Assembly: GCA_022453515.1 (NCBI GenBank) | Contig: JAJNNY010000089.1 | Coordinates: forward strand, 54,403 to 118,402 | Direction: 5' to 3' | Source: Astrocystis sublimbata | Taxonomy: Eukaryota > Ascomycota > Sordariomycetes > Xylariales > Xylariaceae | DNA length: 64,000 nt | Shown here: piece by piece, positions 16,825 through 28,926 of the stretch | Position numbering within the stretch: the stretch's first letter is position 1 | Layout: each line of letters starts with the position of its first letter | The notes under the pieces: generated by a model | The model's input: the letters and a program-made list of their open reading frames with translations, nothing else | Database searches by the model: none | Told to the model about the DNA's origin: nothing | Program-made: the position numbers and the translations under genes

Positions 16825-18010
16825 ATTGAAGTGGGAAATTGGGGCTCCTTTATGGCAGTTTGCCTGGATTCGAGCTGGTTCTTAGCTATAGGAGATTATG
16901 TGAATTCTTAGTCTACTTACAAAATAGATTAAAAAACGCTGGCTATCGGGCTTAGAAATCGCGAACGATAAAAAGCTTGTTTACTTCTCCTTTTTCCAAT
17001 TATAATTATATGATTTCCCCCTTATATTAAGATAACCTCTTTGGTCCCGTTTTTAATATCCGTGGGCACTTGAAATAGCAATCAAGTTCGCCGAAGTTGA
17101 AGCCAGCTCCCACCCTTTAACCAACACCATCTGTCTGTGGGTTGCGAATCCTGCCCTGCTTCTTGGGATAGCGTAACGTAACCTGCGTGATACTATAGAT
17201 ACCAAATAGCCAATCCCAAAATCAAGAGGGGCTGTAGCCACGAGCAAACAACAAGACCGCGTCATCTCGTTGCTCCATCATTCGAAGAGAGTACGGGTGG
17301 CCGAAATTCTCGTCATTACATAAAAGTTCTATATATGATCTAAGTAATCTATCAAGCTAAGAAATCACTCAGATTATGTAATTACTATGCTTATATTTAT
17401 AGATCTTAATACTAGGTGGTCCTATTCTAGTATTAAACGAAACTTTTATTGTGACCCGGTAGTGGAAGCCTCCGAGTCTCCCTAACGAACAGCCCCGTTG
17501 ACCTCTAGTGTTATCTACGAATCAAGAACTCGCCGACAAAACTGCCACTACCTCTCAGATGATGCAGGTCAGGTTTGTCACAGTGCTGTGGTTTGCGTAG
17601 AGAGCGAATCAAATAGATTAGTATTAAAGCTATTAGAATTAGGTTAGTAGAGTATATAGATCAGATAATCTGTTAAGAGGATAAAATCCAAATTATGGGA
17701 GAGTAATAACCAATCTAAGGGAAGGAACCCTACAACTTGGATACTAAACCTTTTTTTCTTTTTTCCCCCAGGTTCCGGGATTTTGTTCCTTGGTTAACAG
17801 TCCCCTTTTCGCATTATATAATTGTTCCCCAAAAAAAATTTAGGTAGAACTGATTATTCCAAATATTATTTGTATATTCACTCCCTTAACACCGGTATAT
17901 GAGAAATTATAAAAGGTTCCTATGCTCTCTGTTCATATGCTCATTGTTAACGTAAAGAGATTCTATATACCACGTCTACTGTTTAGCGTTATACGCAAGT
18001 ACTTATAAAT
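16825..18010. other. No gene recognised; dispersed repeat fragment at 17455-17585
   Basis: The DNA between the chitinase and the 18 kb ORF is TA-rich. The segment 17455-17585 resembles 12080-12200: both share gtctc-ctaacgaac-like and ccgttg motifs followed by atcaagaac and gatg-agg-cag. The reverse complement also resembles 37836-37880 and 46826-46880. It is probably a solo LTR or other short transposon copy. Confidence 0.4.
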
Positions 18011-18907
18011 ATGGATATCGATAACCTTATTAAATCTTTCGAGAATATGTATATTAGCGACCAAGCGATAGAAAGCATCGATATTATTATGGTAGATCAG
18101 CCGACTTCTCTTATTCTTTATACAACACCCGATGATAATCAAATAGGGGTATTAAAAGTCCCATATGTAATTAGCGCAGGAGTACAGGTGACACCTGGAA
18201 TTCTACTGCATAATGGTGCTTTAATTGGTCCAGATTCCTATAACACGTCTAGAGAAATCCCAAGATTAGCCCACAAGCTTCTTACAAACTATACTGTTGA
18301 CCGACTGTTATACGATTCCGAGGTTGCTCTGCGGGACTGGTTGTACTTGTTCGAGATAACTACTCTGCCTTCTAAGATAGCTAGCTCGGATCTTGTGGTT
18401 GTTACTCGGTTAAGACTTCTAGATACTATGATAGCCGGGAACTATGGAAGATTTGTTTCTAGACTGGCATATATCCAATTTTTACACGTTATGGAATCCC
18501 TCGAGGCTATTATTGCGAAAGACCGCTCGAGTGGGCTAATCGAGCCGCAAAGAGACGGTGAAAGTACGAAAAACATAGCTTATCGTAAATACCGACAGGC
18601 ATCGACGCGGCCACTCAGGGCACGGCAGTTATATGAGCTAAAGCGATATTGTGAACGTTACCAAACTCTCGCAGGGCCGTCGCCTCTATTTATCTTAGCA
18701 TATACCGATTTGGTCGATATAGTTGTGTAAGTAATAAAAGACGCCGTGTATTCGGAACTAATTCTATATAGCAAGAGTTCCACGAATGATCTTACAATTG
18801 GGCGAGTTGCACGGTTTATAGAAGAAAACGTACCAAGGGAGCTCATTCACTTCTGCGATAGCTTAGCAAAGATCGCGGATAACCATATTGCACTATTCTT
18901 AAACTAG
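18011..18907 (+). pseudogene. Unknown 298-codon helical protein with one TAA
   Basis: The ATG at 18011 opens a frame of 239 codons to TAA at 18728-18730; the same frame continues without further stops to TAG at 18905-18907 (VIKDAVYSELI... to ...HIALFLN). The simplest reading is one 298-residue protein with a single CAA-to-TAA change at codon 240. The protein looks largely helical and has no signal peptide, membrane segment or motif that I recognise. An intron at the GTAAGT immediately following GTTGT (18726) is an alternative explanation of the stop, but I see no matching acceptor that keeps the frame. Function unknown. Confidence 0.6.
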
Positions 18908-19620
18908 GCTAGGAGTCCAGGGGCCTTGTCCCAGGGTCTTCTATGCTAACCTCTAGGGTCCTTTGCTAAAAACGAAGGAGGTTTTTATAGGTAAAAAAAT
19001 ACGGATCAAGATTGTCTATATTGCCTATCAATAGCTTTTTAAAACCGTGTAACTAGGCGGTTATTTTTATAAAATTATCTCCGCTATGAAATAATTTGGA
19101 CTATTAATGCTACGATACGGGATCGCGTACCTAGGGTAAATTCCTTTATAAGGATTTTATCCCGGTTCCCTTAACTCGCGCAAGCAGGCCTACGAATCGG
19201 GTGGTGGTTGATAGAGGAGGCGACGGGACGGTGATCCGAGGGAGAGGTAATGAGAGCTAGCGATCAAAGAGGGAGTGGAGTTGTTCGTAGGCGAAACTTT
19301 CCGGCGGTTCCCACCACTAAGGAGGGACAGGGCTTCACATAGCAGTCGGATTAAATCAAGATTCAATAAGATCAGGTTAATAGTTAGTTAAAGAGTTATA
19401 GAAAAAAAAAAGACATAGATTATATAGAAATAGAGCTTAAGTATTATGTTAGGTCCTATGTTTCTTATAGTTTAACGTTAAATGATTATATAAAGCTAAA
19501 GAGAGCGAGTCAGCCTTTCTATATTAAAGCCCCCCTTTCGGTGGTAGAACGGGCAGGCCTTTAGAGTTATAATAGTCCCTTACCTACGATGAGACATAAA
19601 CCTTGTAGTAACAATAAAAC
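18908..19620. other. TA-rich intergenic DNA with repeat fragment
   Basis: No open frame of interest. The part 19300-19360 (ttcccaccactaaggaggga) resembles the dispersed repeat seen near 37.84 and 46.83 kb. Confidence 0.4.
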
Positions 19621-20880
19621 TCATATGTTGATAAAGATATCGAGATTAGTAGGTTTCTCGCCTAAAACGAGACCAGCAGGATATATATTGGCATTAGGAG
19701 TAACATCATCGTAGCTAAATGCGTATCCCATATCTTCAATAAGGTTCTCATGAACTAATCGAGCGTAGTGGTAGGTAACATTATGTTTATAGAACTGGTA
19801 TGGAGGAATATCCGACGGCTGAGTTCCGTTCAAGTAGATTGTGGAGCGGACAAAGGCAGCACAAAGGATAGGCACTGCCCTCTCGCGTGTCCACGCGGCG
19901 CCACGCGGGTTTGCAAAGGGGCCCGATGCGCAGCCCCAAATATCGGCCGTCGTAGGTTTCGCAAATGTTCCTGCATCGTGGTCACAATAGAGCAGCATGT
20001 TACTGTAATCAACTTGACAGGTTATGATCAAGTTGTTGGATTTGTTGGGAGTCGCCGAGCCAGTTGCTGTAGAGCCCTGGAGATTGAGTTTGAGAGGATT
20101 GTTCATATATTAATCCCAAACTTGGTTGATATAGTCATCATAATAGGTTCGCACATCGACATCTGCCGAATATAAACCATAGTAAATACTCGGCGAGATA
20201 ACGTGGAGCGGATTTTAACGTTTGTCTCGGACGCAAAGGTTGGGCCAGAAACCGCCCAGGAGCGCTAAGCCGTCGCACACATTACCAAGGCCATCAGGTT
20301 TAAGGCCAGGAACGGATATAGTCGTCTGCTCGTCGCCATCGTAAAACGTAAGGTTAAACCCCAGTGCAAGGCTTACCATATCGACAAACGACAGGTTTAT
20401 TGTCACGTCATCGCCGGTATGGGTAAACTCAATGAAGCTATTACGATTTGTGTAAGCAAGGCTGCCAGGATTATTGGGGTCCGGCGGGATAATAAGGTGC
20501 CCTGGTCCAAGCGAAAACTGCAGTCCGTTCTGGGCAATGTAGATGCGACCGCTAACGACGGCACCGGGAGTTGTAAAGCTTGTGCCGGCTAGAGCCACAG
20601 GCAATTCTAGGTCTTGGTGCCTTGTGTCGAGGACTTGTGCGTGCCGACCGGTGGGAAGATCAGGTGGTATGAGATACGTAGTGTTGCCGTCATCATGAAA
20701 TCGAGCGATAAAACCGACCGTATCTGGGGAAGGCGGGACGTTCGGTCTCTGGCCTGTGACATAGACGACGAGATTACTAAGATCAGACTGGTTGGAGCCT
20801 TGGGTGATGCTTGCCGAGTTTACTCTAATCGCGACGTTAAGAGGATTGAACTGGGAGCCATCGGTTACGCAGGTTCTTTT
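19621..20880 (-). pseudogene. GH64 beta-1,3-glucanase (thaumatin-like fold), two TAA stops
   Basis: The family cleaves beta-1,3-glucan and is normally secreted. One frame runs leftwards from about 20880 to 19621: NPLNVAI, LVVYVTGQ, GRIYIAQNG, DDVTINLSFVDMVSLALGF, YYDDYINQVWD, ADIWGCASGPF, LCAAFVRSTIYLNG, HYARLVHE and YAFSYDDV appear in the order found in fungal GH64 proteins. Two TAA codons interrupt it (20215-20217 after CVRDKR, and 20110-20112 after VWD); both are explained by CAA to TAA. The C terminus looks complete. No ATG or signal peptide is resolved at the 5' end, where a short first exon may be lost or mutated. Confidence 0.8.
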
Positions 20881-21483
20881 GTGGACTGCATAATAATTAT
20901 GAACTATTGCAAAGATAGCTCTGGGCCAGACAAGGATATGATACGCATAAGCGGTTATAGCCCAAAAACGGAGTGTATTTATAATTTAATTTGAAATATA
21001 AACAATAGAAACTTTAAATATATTTAATAAGTATTAGAAAAACAATGCTGTTTTATAATGTTTAATCAAGCAAACGATATAAGTGTAAGGCGTTAAAGCT
21101 ATAGCTTCAAATAACTTAGTCCAGTAAGCTGGTTGCTACTAAAGATCATAAATCTTACATGTGTTTAATAGTGAGTGCCTATCCCAAGAATAGGATACAC
21201 CACAACCCAGGTTTCTGGATATAGTTTACTCAAAGACTTTAGCATCAGGAATTTGTTCCAAACTTCTCTTTTGCCCTTATAGAGTGTGTTAAGATCAATA
21301 GACGTTTTAACAAAAAGGAGCTTATGGATGGATTCTCCTGATTTGATATTCAGCGGTGTATTATACGTTACTTTTGTACAACTTGTATTCTTCATTTGCC
21401 ATACTTTCAACTCTCCCCATGCTCACTCTATTATCTATGCATTCTGTATTCCATAAGCTGTCCGGTCCAGGTGCATCGTACTG
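20881..21483. other. Spacer between GH64 and the TEA gene; small frame only
   Basis: A minus-strand frame of 81 codons (21165-21410, starting MKVWQMKNT) has no recognisable domain. The DNA between 20990 and 21165 is TA-rich. Confidence 0.4.
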
Positions 21484-23814
21484 CTAAGCAGGCCCCTCTT
21501 GCAAGTGGCTTTGGCAAGCATCGTTCCATAGTATAGGGACGTTATTTGGGTCGGTACCCGGGACTCTCCTCTCCCGTATCTCTTCTTCTGGCGCGTTTCC
21601 GCTACCGGAAATTGTGTCTAGAAGGTGGCGGCTCTCGTTGAATTCCATAGGAACGCCGTCAAAAAGGCACGAGTTTGTAAAGGCGGTGCCGAGAATATTG
21701 CTGGGGCCCGGTAGCCGCATCGGCGTACCTGCACAGCTTATGCAGCCAAATATGGGGTCCGGGCAGCAGTTCAAAAACTTGTCAGTCCCAATATCGGTTA
21801 CAGCATTCATACCATCAAAGCTTCTCATATAGCTATTATACTGCGAGGCAGTGGACACCTGGTCGGCTAAGCCACGGGAGCTAACGAGGGGCCACTCATG
21901 CGGTACTTGCGCTGCTACTGAGCTTCCGCCCAGGCCGTCCTCTATAGTCTCATAACGACCATAAGACATATTCTGGTCTAGCAACATGCTCGTATCAGGC
22001 CAGGTTGTAGATTGTCTGTTGACGTAGGCGTTCTGCTAATAGTATTGGGAAAATAGATCTAGCTTGGTAAAGAATTGCCATATAGTCCGTGGCGGCTCGG
22101 GACTCTCATCCCTAGGCTTCTAAACAGGGCTAAATGTCCATAAGATCACAGCCCGACGCGTCCAACTTCGCTGAGAGACCACATTGGGGACATTACTATC
22201 GGCGTTCGGCGCCGACCATATCTCCTGATACATAGCAACCTCGGACAGCAGTTCCGTGGCATTACGGATGCCGCCGCTGTTACCCCCCGTTTTCCTGCTT
22301 TGCGCTTGCCTCGGACTAGAACGGCTCCCCGGCCGGTTCTCCTCATTATCGCGGTCAGTCGTAGCATATAAGGCCAGCTTTATTAGAATAGCTGCCCAGG
22401 TGTCAACTAGGAATAGTATGCGAATGCTGTATTAAGTATAGCGGCACGGCCTGTCACCAGTACACCCGGCGTGGTACGCCTCGGCTAATTCATTCAGATC
22501 CCATACTTCAGGCTCCGATCTAGACAAGTAAAGCTCGTCCGGCTTTATAACCGACGTCACGGTCCTCCAGATATAATTATACAAGATTGATCGGTCGATA
22601 GAGAGCTCGACTATACAGCTCAGCTCAGACACTCCCAAGCATTAGGACTCTGTTTCGAGGTCTAGTACAACAACAAGATGTATTATATCGCATAGCCCAA
22701 CGACACAGCGTAAAGTTTCCGTATCCGAGGGTTGCGTATCGTTGTAAGCCACTACGAGCTTCTCTCTTAGTTGGGGGAAATGCTCGGCCCATTTGCGGGA
22801 TATTGCCCTAACGGATACAGATTCCATCTGCAAAAGTTCCCCCGAGTACTTATACAGGACGTGAAAGGGCGATTTCTTAGCATAGAACACCTTCTTACCG
22901 TGGTTATCATTATTGTTAAGATTATGATAGGCATTGGTTATTTCACTTAGGCTTAGATTGTTGGATGTAGGACTTGCGGCGTGCGTTTTGATAGTGCCAT
23001 TTTCCACTGTGCCACTCTCTCCCTTACTGGATAAAGAAATAAACATCTGGAATTGCTTGGGTCGAAGGAAAACATCTTTATTTGTATTTAAAAGCTTGGA
23101 GAAGTAGCCGTAGTTCGGTTGTTTATCCGGGAGGTGGCTATTCGCTACAGCCGTAAGGATTTCATAGCTCTCGCACGATTTTATATCGTTCTCGACATTT
23201 GGTAACGCCTTCTCCTTCTGAAGCACACTTCGCTGTGCGCGAAATAGGAAGTGGGCTTAAGAACATTAGCGCCGCTAGACATGCCGGGCCTCTCGAGGGC
23301 TCCTTACAGGTGACCAAGGTGGAATAAAAAGCCTTTAAGACCTGACAATGGCTGGATACTTGCTTACGCGCCCTCTCAGAATCGCGTTTCTCTTTGACGC
23401 GCCAACGACGCCTTGTATATCTTAGTGGGGTAGGTGCCCAGCCGTGCATCGAGAGGTATTTAGCAATAAGTGTATTTCGGCCATTCATAATAGGAGATTG
23501 TATACCTGTGTTAATCCTTGTTTGTCTAATTGGGGGAATGAGGAGAAGAGCTTCATGTACAGTTAGTTAGCCCTGGTAATAATAACTGGCGAAAAGAAGT
23601 TGAAGTCAAAGTACCCACCGTCGAAAAAGATATCTTCTAGCCAGAGGGGCCACATTTGTTGTTTCCCACTAGTCTCACTGTTTCGAACCTTGTTGCGGTA
23701 CTGTTCAACTGGCGCGGTGTTCCACATGAGACTTCTGGCTGTCTCAGCGGTGTTGAGCTTTGGTGTTAACTCAGGATACATGACAATTGATGCTAAATAA
23801 AATGGTTCGTACAA
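21484..23814 (-). pseudogene. AbaA-like TEA/ATTS transcription factor, three exons, four stops
   Basis: DNA-binding regulator of the TEA/ATTS family, whose AbaA members control conidiation. Exons 23814-23619, 23550-23308 and 23255-21484 (introns 68 and 52 bp; donors GTGGGT and GTAAGG, branch sites GCTAAC and GCTAAT) join in phase to 737 codons. Across the first two joins the TEA domain reads QQMWPLWLEDIFF-DALLLIPPI, GRNTLIAKYL, then RARKQVSSHCQVLK; the last block is the diagnostic DNA-contact helix. A basic insert of about 30 residues lies between GRNTLIAKYL and RKQVSSH. The 590-codon third exon has no further domain I can name. In-frame stops in exon 3 are TAA 22642, TAA 22432, TAG 22120 and TAG 22036; all are CAA/CAG convertible, and the frame is open otherwise. 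Whether it is the species' only abaA or an extra copy cannot be told here. Confidence 0.85.
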
Positions 23815-23998
23815 GGTATGACAAGCTGCACTAGAAGGGATTTGTTTTCAAGTAAGCAGTTTTATTTATTAAATAAAGATAAACAATAGGGACAGACTAA
23901 GTAAAAGGAGTACACCGATCTATGTAGCCTAAGTGATCCTATACTAGATCACGTAGATCACGTGATAAATGGTCGTTTTTTTAATGCATTTTATTATC

Positions 23999-24184
23999 TC
24001 TCCCTTAAACCATCTTTTATTTGTTACCCCTCCCTTAAACCACCCAGCAACTTGTTATCCCTCCCTTAAATCACCCACCGACTCGTTACCCCTCCCTTGA
24101 ACTACCCAGCAACTTGTTATCCCTCCCTTAAATCACCCACTGACTTATTACTCCTCCCCTAAACCACCTTTTATCGTGTATCCC
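23999..24184. repeat. 31-bp tandem repeat, six units
   Basis: Units beginning ctcccttaaaccaccca follow each other with period 30-31 bp; units 2 and 4 resemble each other, as do 3 and 5, suggesting a duplicated dimer of 62 bp. No coding content. Confidence 0.9.
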
Positions 24185-26108
24185 CCACTTTAATGTCCTG
24201 CCACTTTGTTAATGCGTCTTTCCTATTACAGTATTAACATGCCCAGCAGAGAGTTGAGAAAATCCTCGCTGGATGGGTACGCCGGGCACACCACGATATA
24301 GCCTTGCATTAGTAATAATCCTGATGTTATAAGAACTTGTTTACTAGTTTCTTTTAAAAGATTTATAATATCTTTACGAATTAAGTAATAAAGCGGCTAA
24401 TTTCTAAAAAAAATTATAGTATAGTGTTTTTTTATCTGTTATTTATTCTTACGATTGATTTAAATACTAAATATATACCGCTATTTTTTATCTATTTGTT
24501 GTTAGGGCTATAAGCCTGATATGTAGTATATATATCCTAGTTATCTCGAATGTTGTTACTTTCGAGATTCTGACCCTTTTACTAGGTGTTTGAGCTAGAG
24601 CACGTCTGGTTTAGTGGTAGGATAGCTAGACCCGCCGTAATAATAAATTTATTAATAAAAATATAAATTTTAAGTATACTATACCTACTATAGTTTATAA
24701 ATAGTATGGATCTATAGGAAAAGTATATATTAGAGCAGGTTTGCTATGGAAAAAGTCCACCGGGGCTCCCAAGCGGAGAAAAGATGGCTTACTAAGGTTA
24801 GCGACCTTTTTGTCAATTATTAAGGTGAACCGATAAAGGAAGTTGTCGCGCTGGAAGCTGCTTGCTTAATACAGCTACGAAAGGATCTATATACCCTTGA
24901 GCGGGCAGTAATGAGCCGGGTCGAGGAAGGGCGGGACGGCAATAGAGTATATACTTAGACTAGCTAAGCCACTATTGTATAACAAGTGTGTTGATATAAA
25001 GGGCCCCGTCGTGCTTCGAGTATGTAATCCAGCAGCTAGGGTCAATTATATCTAGATCACTGCACTAGCAGTTAGCTACAAAGAGATACATATACCTCTA
25101 GAGGCTCGGGTCCTTATGTTCCCTACTATTGACATAGGCGCAGCAGGTAACCATCAGCTTACTTTCCTTGAATCACATACCAATACCCTACTATTTATAG
25201 AACAAAAAGGTGGAGATAGGGGTCCACTACGTAAAATTCTTACAGTAGTAAAGGAATATCCCATCCTATATAGGCTCTAATATAAACCAAAGATATTGCT
25301 TTATAGATTCGTAATATATTTAGTACTGCCTAAAAAGTAAAGCTATAGAATAGGAGCTAAATTCGAAACTTGCAACAAAGCATCCATTGCGATCTATTCA
25401 GGATAGTTAGGAACGCAGTATATATAACCTCAATTCCACGCAAAGGGCTCCTGCCTCGCTAACAGAAGAAGAACCACAGCAATAATAACGCCGCCATACA
25501 GACTAGAAACGAATCGATCTCTTTATCTAAAACACTATCATAGTACAAACGGTTCGTCGAGAACCTGCTTAAAAAACAGATTGCTATAACCTCAGCTTAC
25601 TACAAGCTCGAAAACGAAGTGGGGCTGCTCCGATGTGAGGTACAAGAAACAAGGGGGGAGGAAAACAGGACCGATAATCTTGGTCCTCTAGGACAGAAAA
25701 AAGACAGGCGTGGTTATTCATACCTATTGACGGAGCGGATACGAGCATTCTGGTCCGGGCGCTCGGTAGCGCACCGCTAACCGAGACCTACTACCAACTT
25801 ATTAACGGGTATTTCTAGATAGATCGAACGACCTAGAAGCGGTGGCTTAAATCATTCTAAGACTGTATCGATAGAATCTTTCGCTGTTGTTCTCGTCCCG
25901 GTCTATTTGGTTAGAAGTGCAGGAGCTGTAACAATATTGGTAGACTTCCACTTTAAAACGTTTTCTACCAAGTAGTAGGAGAGCCGCGCGTATAATAATC
26001 ACATGCAAGATCTTACTTGTCCTATAGCTGGCTATAGGGCGAGAACACGTAATAGCTAATTATAACGTATTAGCTAATAACGCCAAAATAAGTAATCATA
26101 TCATAGTC
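24185..26108. other. Decayed DNA with repeat and coding-like fragments
   Basis: Contains a dispersed repeat at 24525-24640 (listed separately). From about 24970 to 25280 one plus frame reads fairly openly (KGPVVLRVCNPAARVNYI-stop, then EIHIPLEARVLMFPTIDIG), and 25700-25970 contains another (ILVRALGSAPLTETYYQL). Both have several TAA/TAG codons and no domain that I recognise. They may be dead genes or transposon remains. Confidence 0.35.
24525..24640 (+). repeat. Dispersed repeat with tRNA-like A box, copy 1
   Basis: About 115 bp are nearly identical to 46405-46520. Both contain the inverted pair tctcgaa...ttcgaga and the stretch ggtttagtggtaggatag, which resembles a tRNA D-arm/A-box. The copies part just after gccgtaata. 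No complete tRNA cloverleaf can be folded, so a tRNA-derived SINE or a degraded element end is more likely than a functional tRNA. Confidence 0.5.
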
Positions 26109-27228
26109 TTACCGGGATTCGTAGCGATAAAATTCAGCGCAACAAAGAGAATTTACAAACATAACGGCAAAGGCAGCCCATAAAATCGCCATAAGCTTTA
26201 TCCCTCCGTGAGCAGAGACTCCGAACTCTCTGCCAGCATCGTCGATTCTAGCCGCTCCTGTCGTGGCCACCACTGTGGTACTAATACTTGCAACGAAGAG
26301 CCATAGACACGCGAGGCAGACAATAGACAGCTGGGCCCATGCAACCTTGCTATGTGTCCCCTTGCTTTCGCGATCCAAGAAAGGAGCAATAATAGCGAGA
26401 ATAATGGATAAAGCGCAAAATCCGAAGCTAAGAACATAGAATACGAATATAACCAGGAGACAGCCATTAATATAGTCAAGCGCGCCCTGGACAACACTTA
26501 GCGGTAGGCCCGCAAAGTCTATATTCCCGGCAAAGGGTATATGATCGGATAAGATAGCAGAGAGATTTAGGCCACCTAAAAACTTGTTAATCAGCTATAA
26601 GAACTACTAAGGGTAAATAGGTACCTGGTGGTTTAGGAGCCGTGCAGTTCGTAATATTATACGATGCGCCTAATGCTGTGGCATTTGGAGTATAAGAGCC
26701 TTGGCAGTAATTCGTAACGTGTAAGGAGTACCATTCCGGAAAAGAAACTAAATCGCCGAGCTGTTCAAGGCCGGCATCAATAACATCATCTCCAAGGTTA
26801 TCGACAGCGTTACTCGGGATTGAGCCAACACTATTACCAATGCTGGTCGTTAGATCGTCGAACTTATCGTTACCGTTGCTATTGTCACTATTACCCTGGA
26901 TAATACCGATAGCATTATCGATATCATCCAGGCCAACCCGGATCTTCCGCGGTTCCTTAATAAGAGATAGGCCCTATCGGCGTAGGACATCAACACCGAA
27001 ATGAGATATATTTATCTACACTGGTCAGCCCTCTGCTTGCTGCGGCGGATCACGTGGTGGTGACAAAACCAGGGCACGAACCGAGATGACATGATACTCT
27101 TCAAGCTGCTGCTGCTGGGCACCGGTGCCAGAAAATAGCGCTATTGCTACCAATATCAAAGAAATAACTGGTAGGAAGAAAAACAGTGTAGCTTTCCAAT
27201 AAAGGGGTGTAATTTTAAATAGTTGCAT
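26109..27228 (-). pseudogene. SUR7/PalI-family membrane protein, three exons, one TAG
   Basis: Four-pass plasma-membrane protein of the SUR7 type (eisosome/cell-cortex family). Exons 27228-27082, 27015-26625 and 26575-26109 join in phase to 335 codons; introns are 66 and 49 bp. The first membrane segment is in exon 1 (LFFFLPVISLILVAIALF). The extracellular loop contains WYSLHVTNYCQGSY and NATALGASYNITNC with glycosylation sites. Exon 3 has three more membrane segments and ends CCAEFYRYESR. Codon 14 of exon 2 is TAG (26974-26976), explained by CAG; otherwise the gene is undamaged. The first donor is GTTCGT, an unusual form. Identification rests on topology and the loop, not on a diagnostic motif. 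Confidence 0.72.
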
Positions 27229-28221
27229 TATTACTTATAACCTCTTTTGATGGTATTAATAATAGAGCTAACTATTATTCGAAGCTAGGTGTTAAGTTGT
27301 AGCTAGTAAACCGTTTAGTTTTTAGCGAAACAGCCCTTTAATAAACTCTTGTTCCTTTACTGCTTTAATCCAGCTTGTAATCACAAGCTGGATTTAAATA
27401 CCTGGAACCTGGACCTTGTGTTAAGCCCTATTAGCAGCCATGGTACACATGTACTCAAATAGTAATAAGTGGTTTGTGTGTAGCAGCCCCGAACCTGGAC
27501 CATGCCACAAAATAAGGCAAGGGATGATTTATATGCAAAGGAGAAGCTCGTGCAGCAATCCAGGACCTAGGGAACTATCACTGGGTTACTTTGAGTAATC
27601 GATATTCGGCTAGCACGGGGTCGCATGTTCCTACAAGTGGAGATCATTTGCTAGTCGCTTCGCCAGCTCACAAATGTAACCCTCCTTCAACCGAGACCTC
27701 GAGCGTGGCCGGGGTGACGTCTCCCTTCGCACATTCACCATACGAATTTCCGCCTAGCATGGAGTGCCTGATACGACTCTGTGCATGCTACAGGGGACAA
27801 ATAGCCTGCCTTGCTATAAAATGCCAATATTAATTATCGGTCGCTGCATGAATTGGGCTTGTTATACGACCTAACTAAATGCCCTATAAGTAGTCACCAG
27901 CATGAAGAATTGTCCAGTTGCTATTATAATACAATTATCAAATGCGAATGTAATGCTTATACCCAACTGATAAGATCCCTTCAGCACCGTACATACAGAC
28001 TTGTTCCTAAAGAGCGCTATCTGTTCTAACCGCGAATCTGCGGTCTCCTGTGACACTGACCAAGGCTGCATGGAGTGGATCAAGTGTCTCTTGAAAAGAT
28101 CATGCATACAGACTGTGATAGCAATCCCACACTGCTCTCAACCACTGAACTTGTGCGCCACGCGGAACTCTAGCCAGTCCCTTAGGTAACTAATACCTAA
28201 GTATTCCAGGAGTTTTTCGTC
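27229..28221. other. No gene recognised; contains a 12-bp perfect hairpin
   Basis: The DNA upstream of the SUR7-like gene and downstream of the F-box-like gene. Frames at 27591-27833 (+) and 27871-28107 (-) have no domain. A perfect inverted repeat lies at 27367-27394. Confidence 0.4.
27367..27394. repeat. Perfect 12-bp inverted repeat with 4-nt loop
   Basis: aatccagcttgt is followed by the loop aatc and the exact reverse complement acaagctggatt. It lies about 140 bp before the SUR7-like start. It could be a transposon footprint or a DNA hairpin; no function can be assigned. Confidence 0.6.
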
Positions 28222-28926
28222 TTAATACTCGCAAAGATCGCGGTCGGTTTGAGAACCGTACCAGATAGGTATAAGAGTTATAAACGGAACCTCCCAACCT
28301 CTCCAGGAAATTCGAACGCTGCTGCAAGTTGTATTGATTGTTGAAGATGGCTCTCCGAGTATATCCATCAGGGTTTGTAGATGTGTGATAACTGGTTCAC
28401 GCTGGTAACGTCCCTTATAAATATTATAACATATCTCGTATCCAGGATGTTGCCTTTGAAGACGAATCAGAGGTAGTAGATCAATAGAGTGCCCTTTACA
28501 AGAGTAATTAATTGGGATCTTCAGTTTTCGAACATGATTTTCGGTAGGCAGTCGGCTTTTTATGTATCGATTAAGCAGTGAGAAGCGTATCTGGTGAGCG
28601 TGCCGGTTAAGATATTCCTGGATCATAGGTTGGACTTCTGAATATATTAATCTGTACGTCAGAAGCAAGCCTAAGGCTCCTTCGTAGCGCTGACTTATTG
28701 CTGTTACCAGCCTAAACACCCGTCTTAGCCTGATATATTCCTGCTCATTATGCTCATTCTGGACCAGGTCCTTGTATATCATAATCCGGATTTCTGTAAA
28801 GCCATTAGTAACTACTTCTTTTTGTCCATCTTAATAACACTTACCTGGAGGTAGTGAGAGGAGCGATGAGAACGCTCCGGATTGTGGTTATAAGTGCCCG
28901 AGCGTGGTTTTGAGAATGGATATCAT
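28222..28926 (-). pseudogene. F-box/2EXR-like protein, two exons, one TAA
   Basis: Exon 1 (28926-28845) and exon 2 (28793-28222) are joined over a 51-bp intron (GTAAGT donor, TTACTAAT branch) to 218 codons. The N terminus reads SSLLSLPPEIRIMIYKDLV, the LP-EIR--IY pattern of the F-box-like/2EXR proteins abundant in ascomycetes, with a later LLLTYRLIYSEV resembling their LL-TCR-IY-EA block. Codon 13 is TAA (28888-28890), one change from CAA. The C-terminal half has no recognised domain. These proteins are usually of unknown function; F-box members act in SCF ubiquitin ligases, but binding to Skp1 is not demonstrated by the sequence. Confidence 0.6.

Noticed and set aside
20614..20994. 126-codon plus-strand frame
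   Set aside because: Shadow of the N-terminal part of the GH64 gene on the minus strand.
24595..24640. Functional tRNA gene
   Set aside because: Only an A-box-like stretch; no acceptor or T-arm pairing could be found in either copy.
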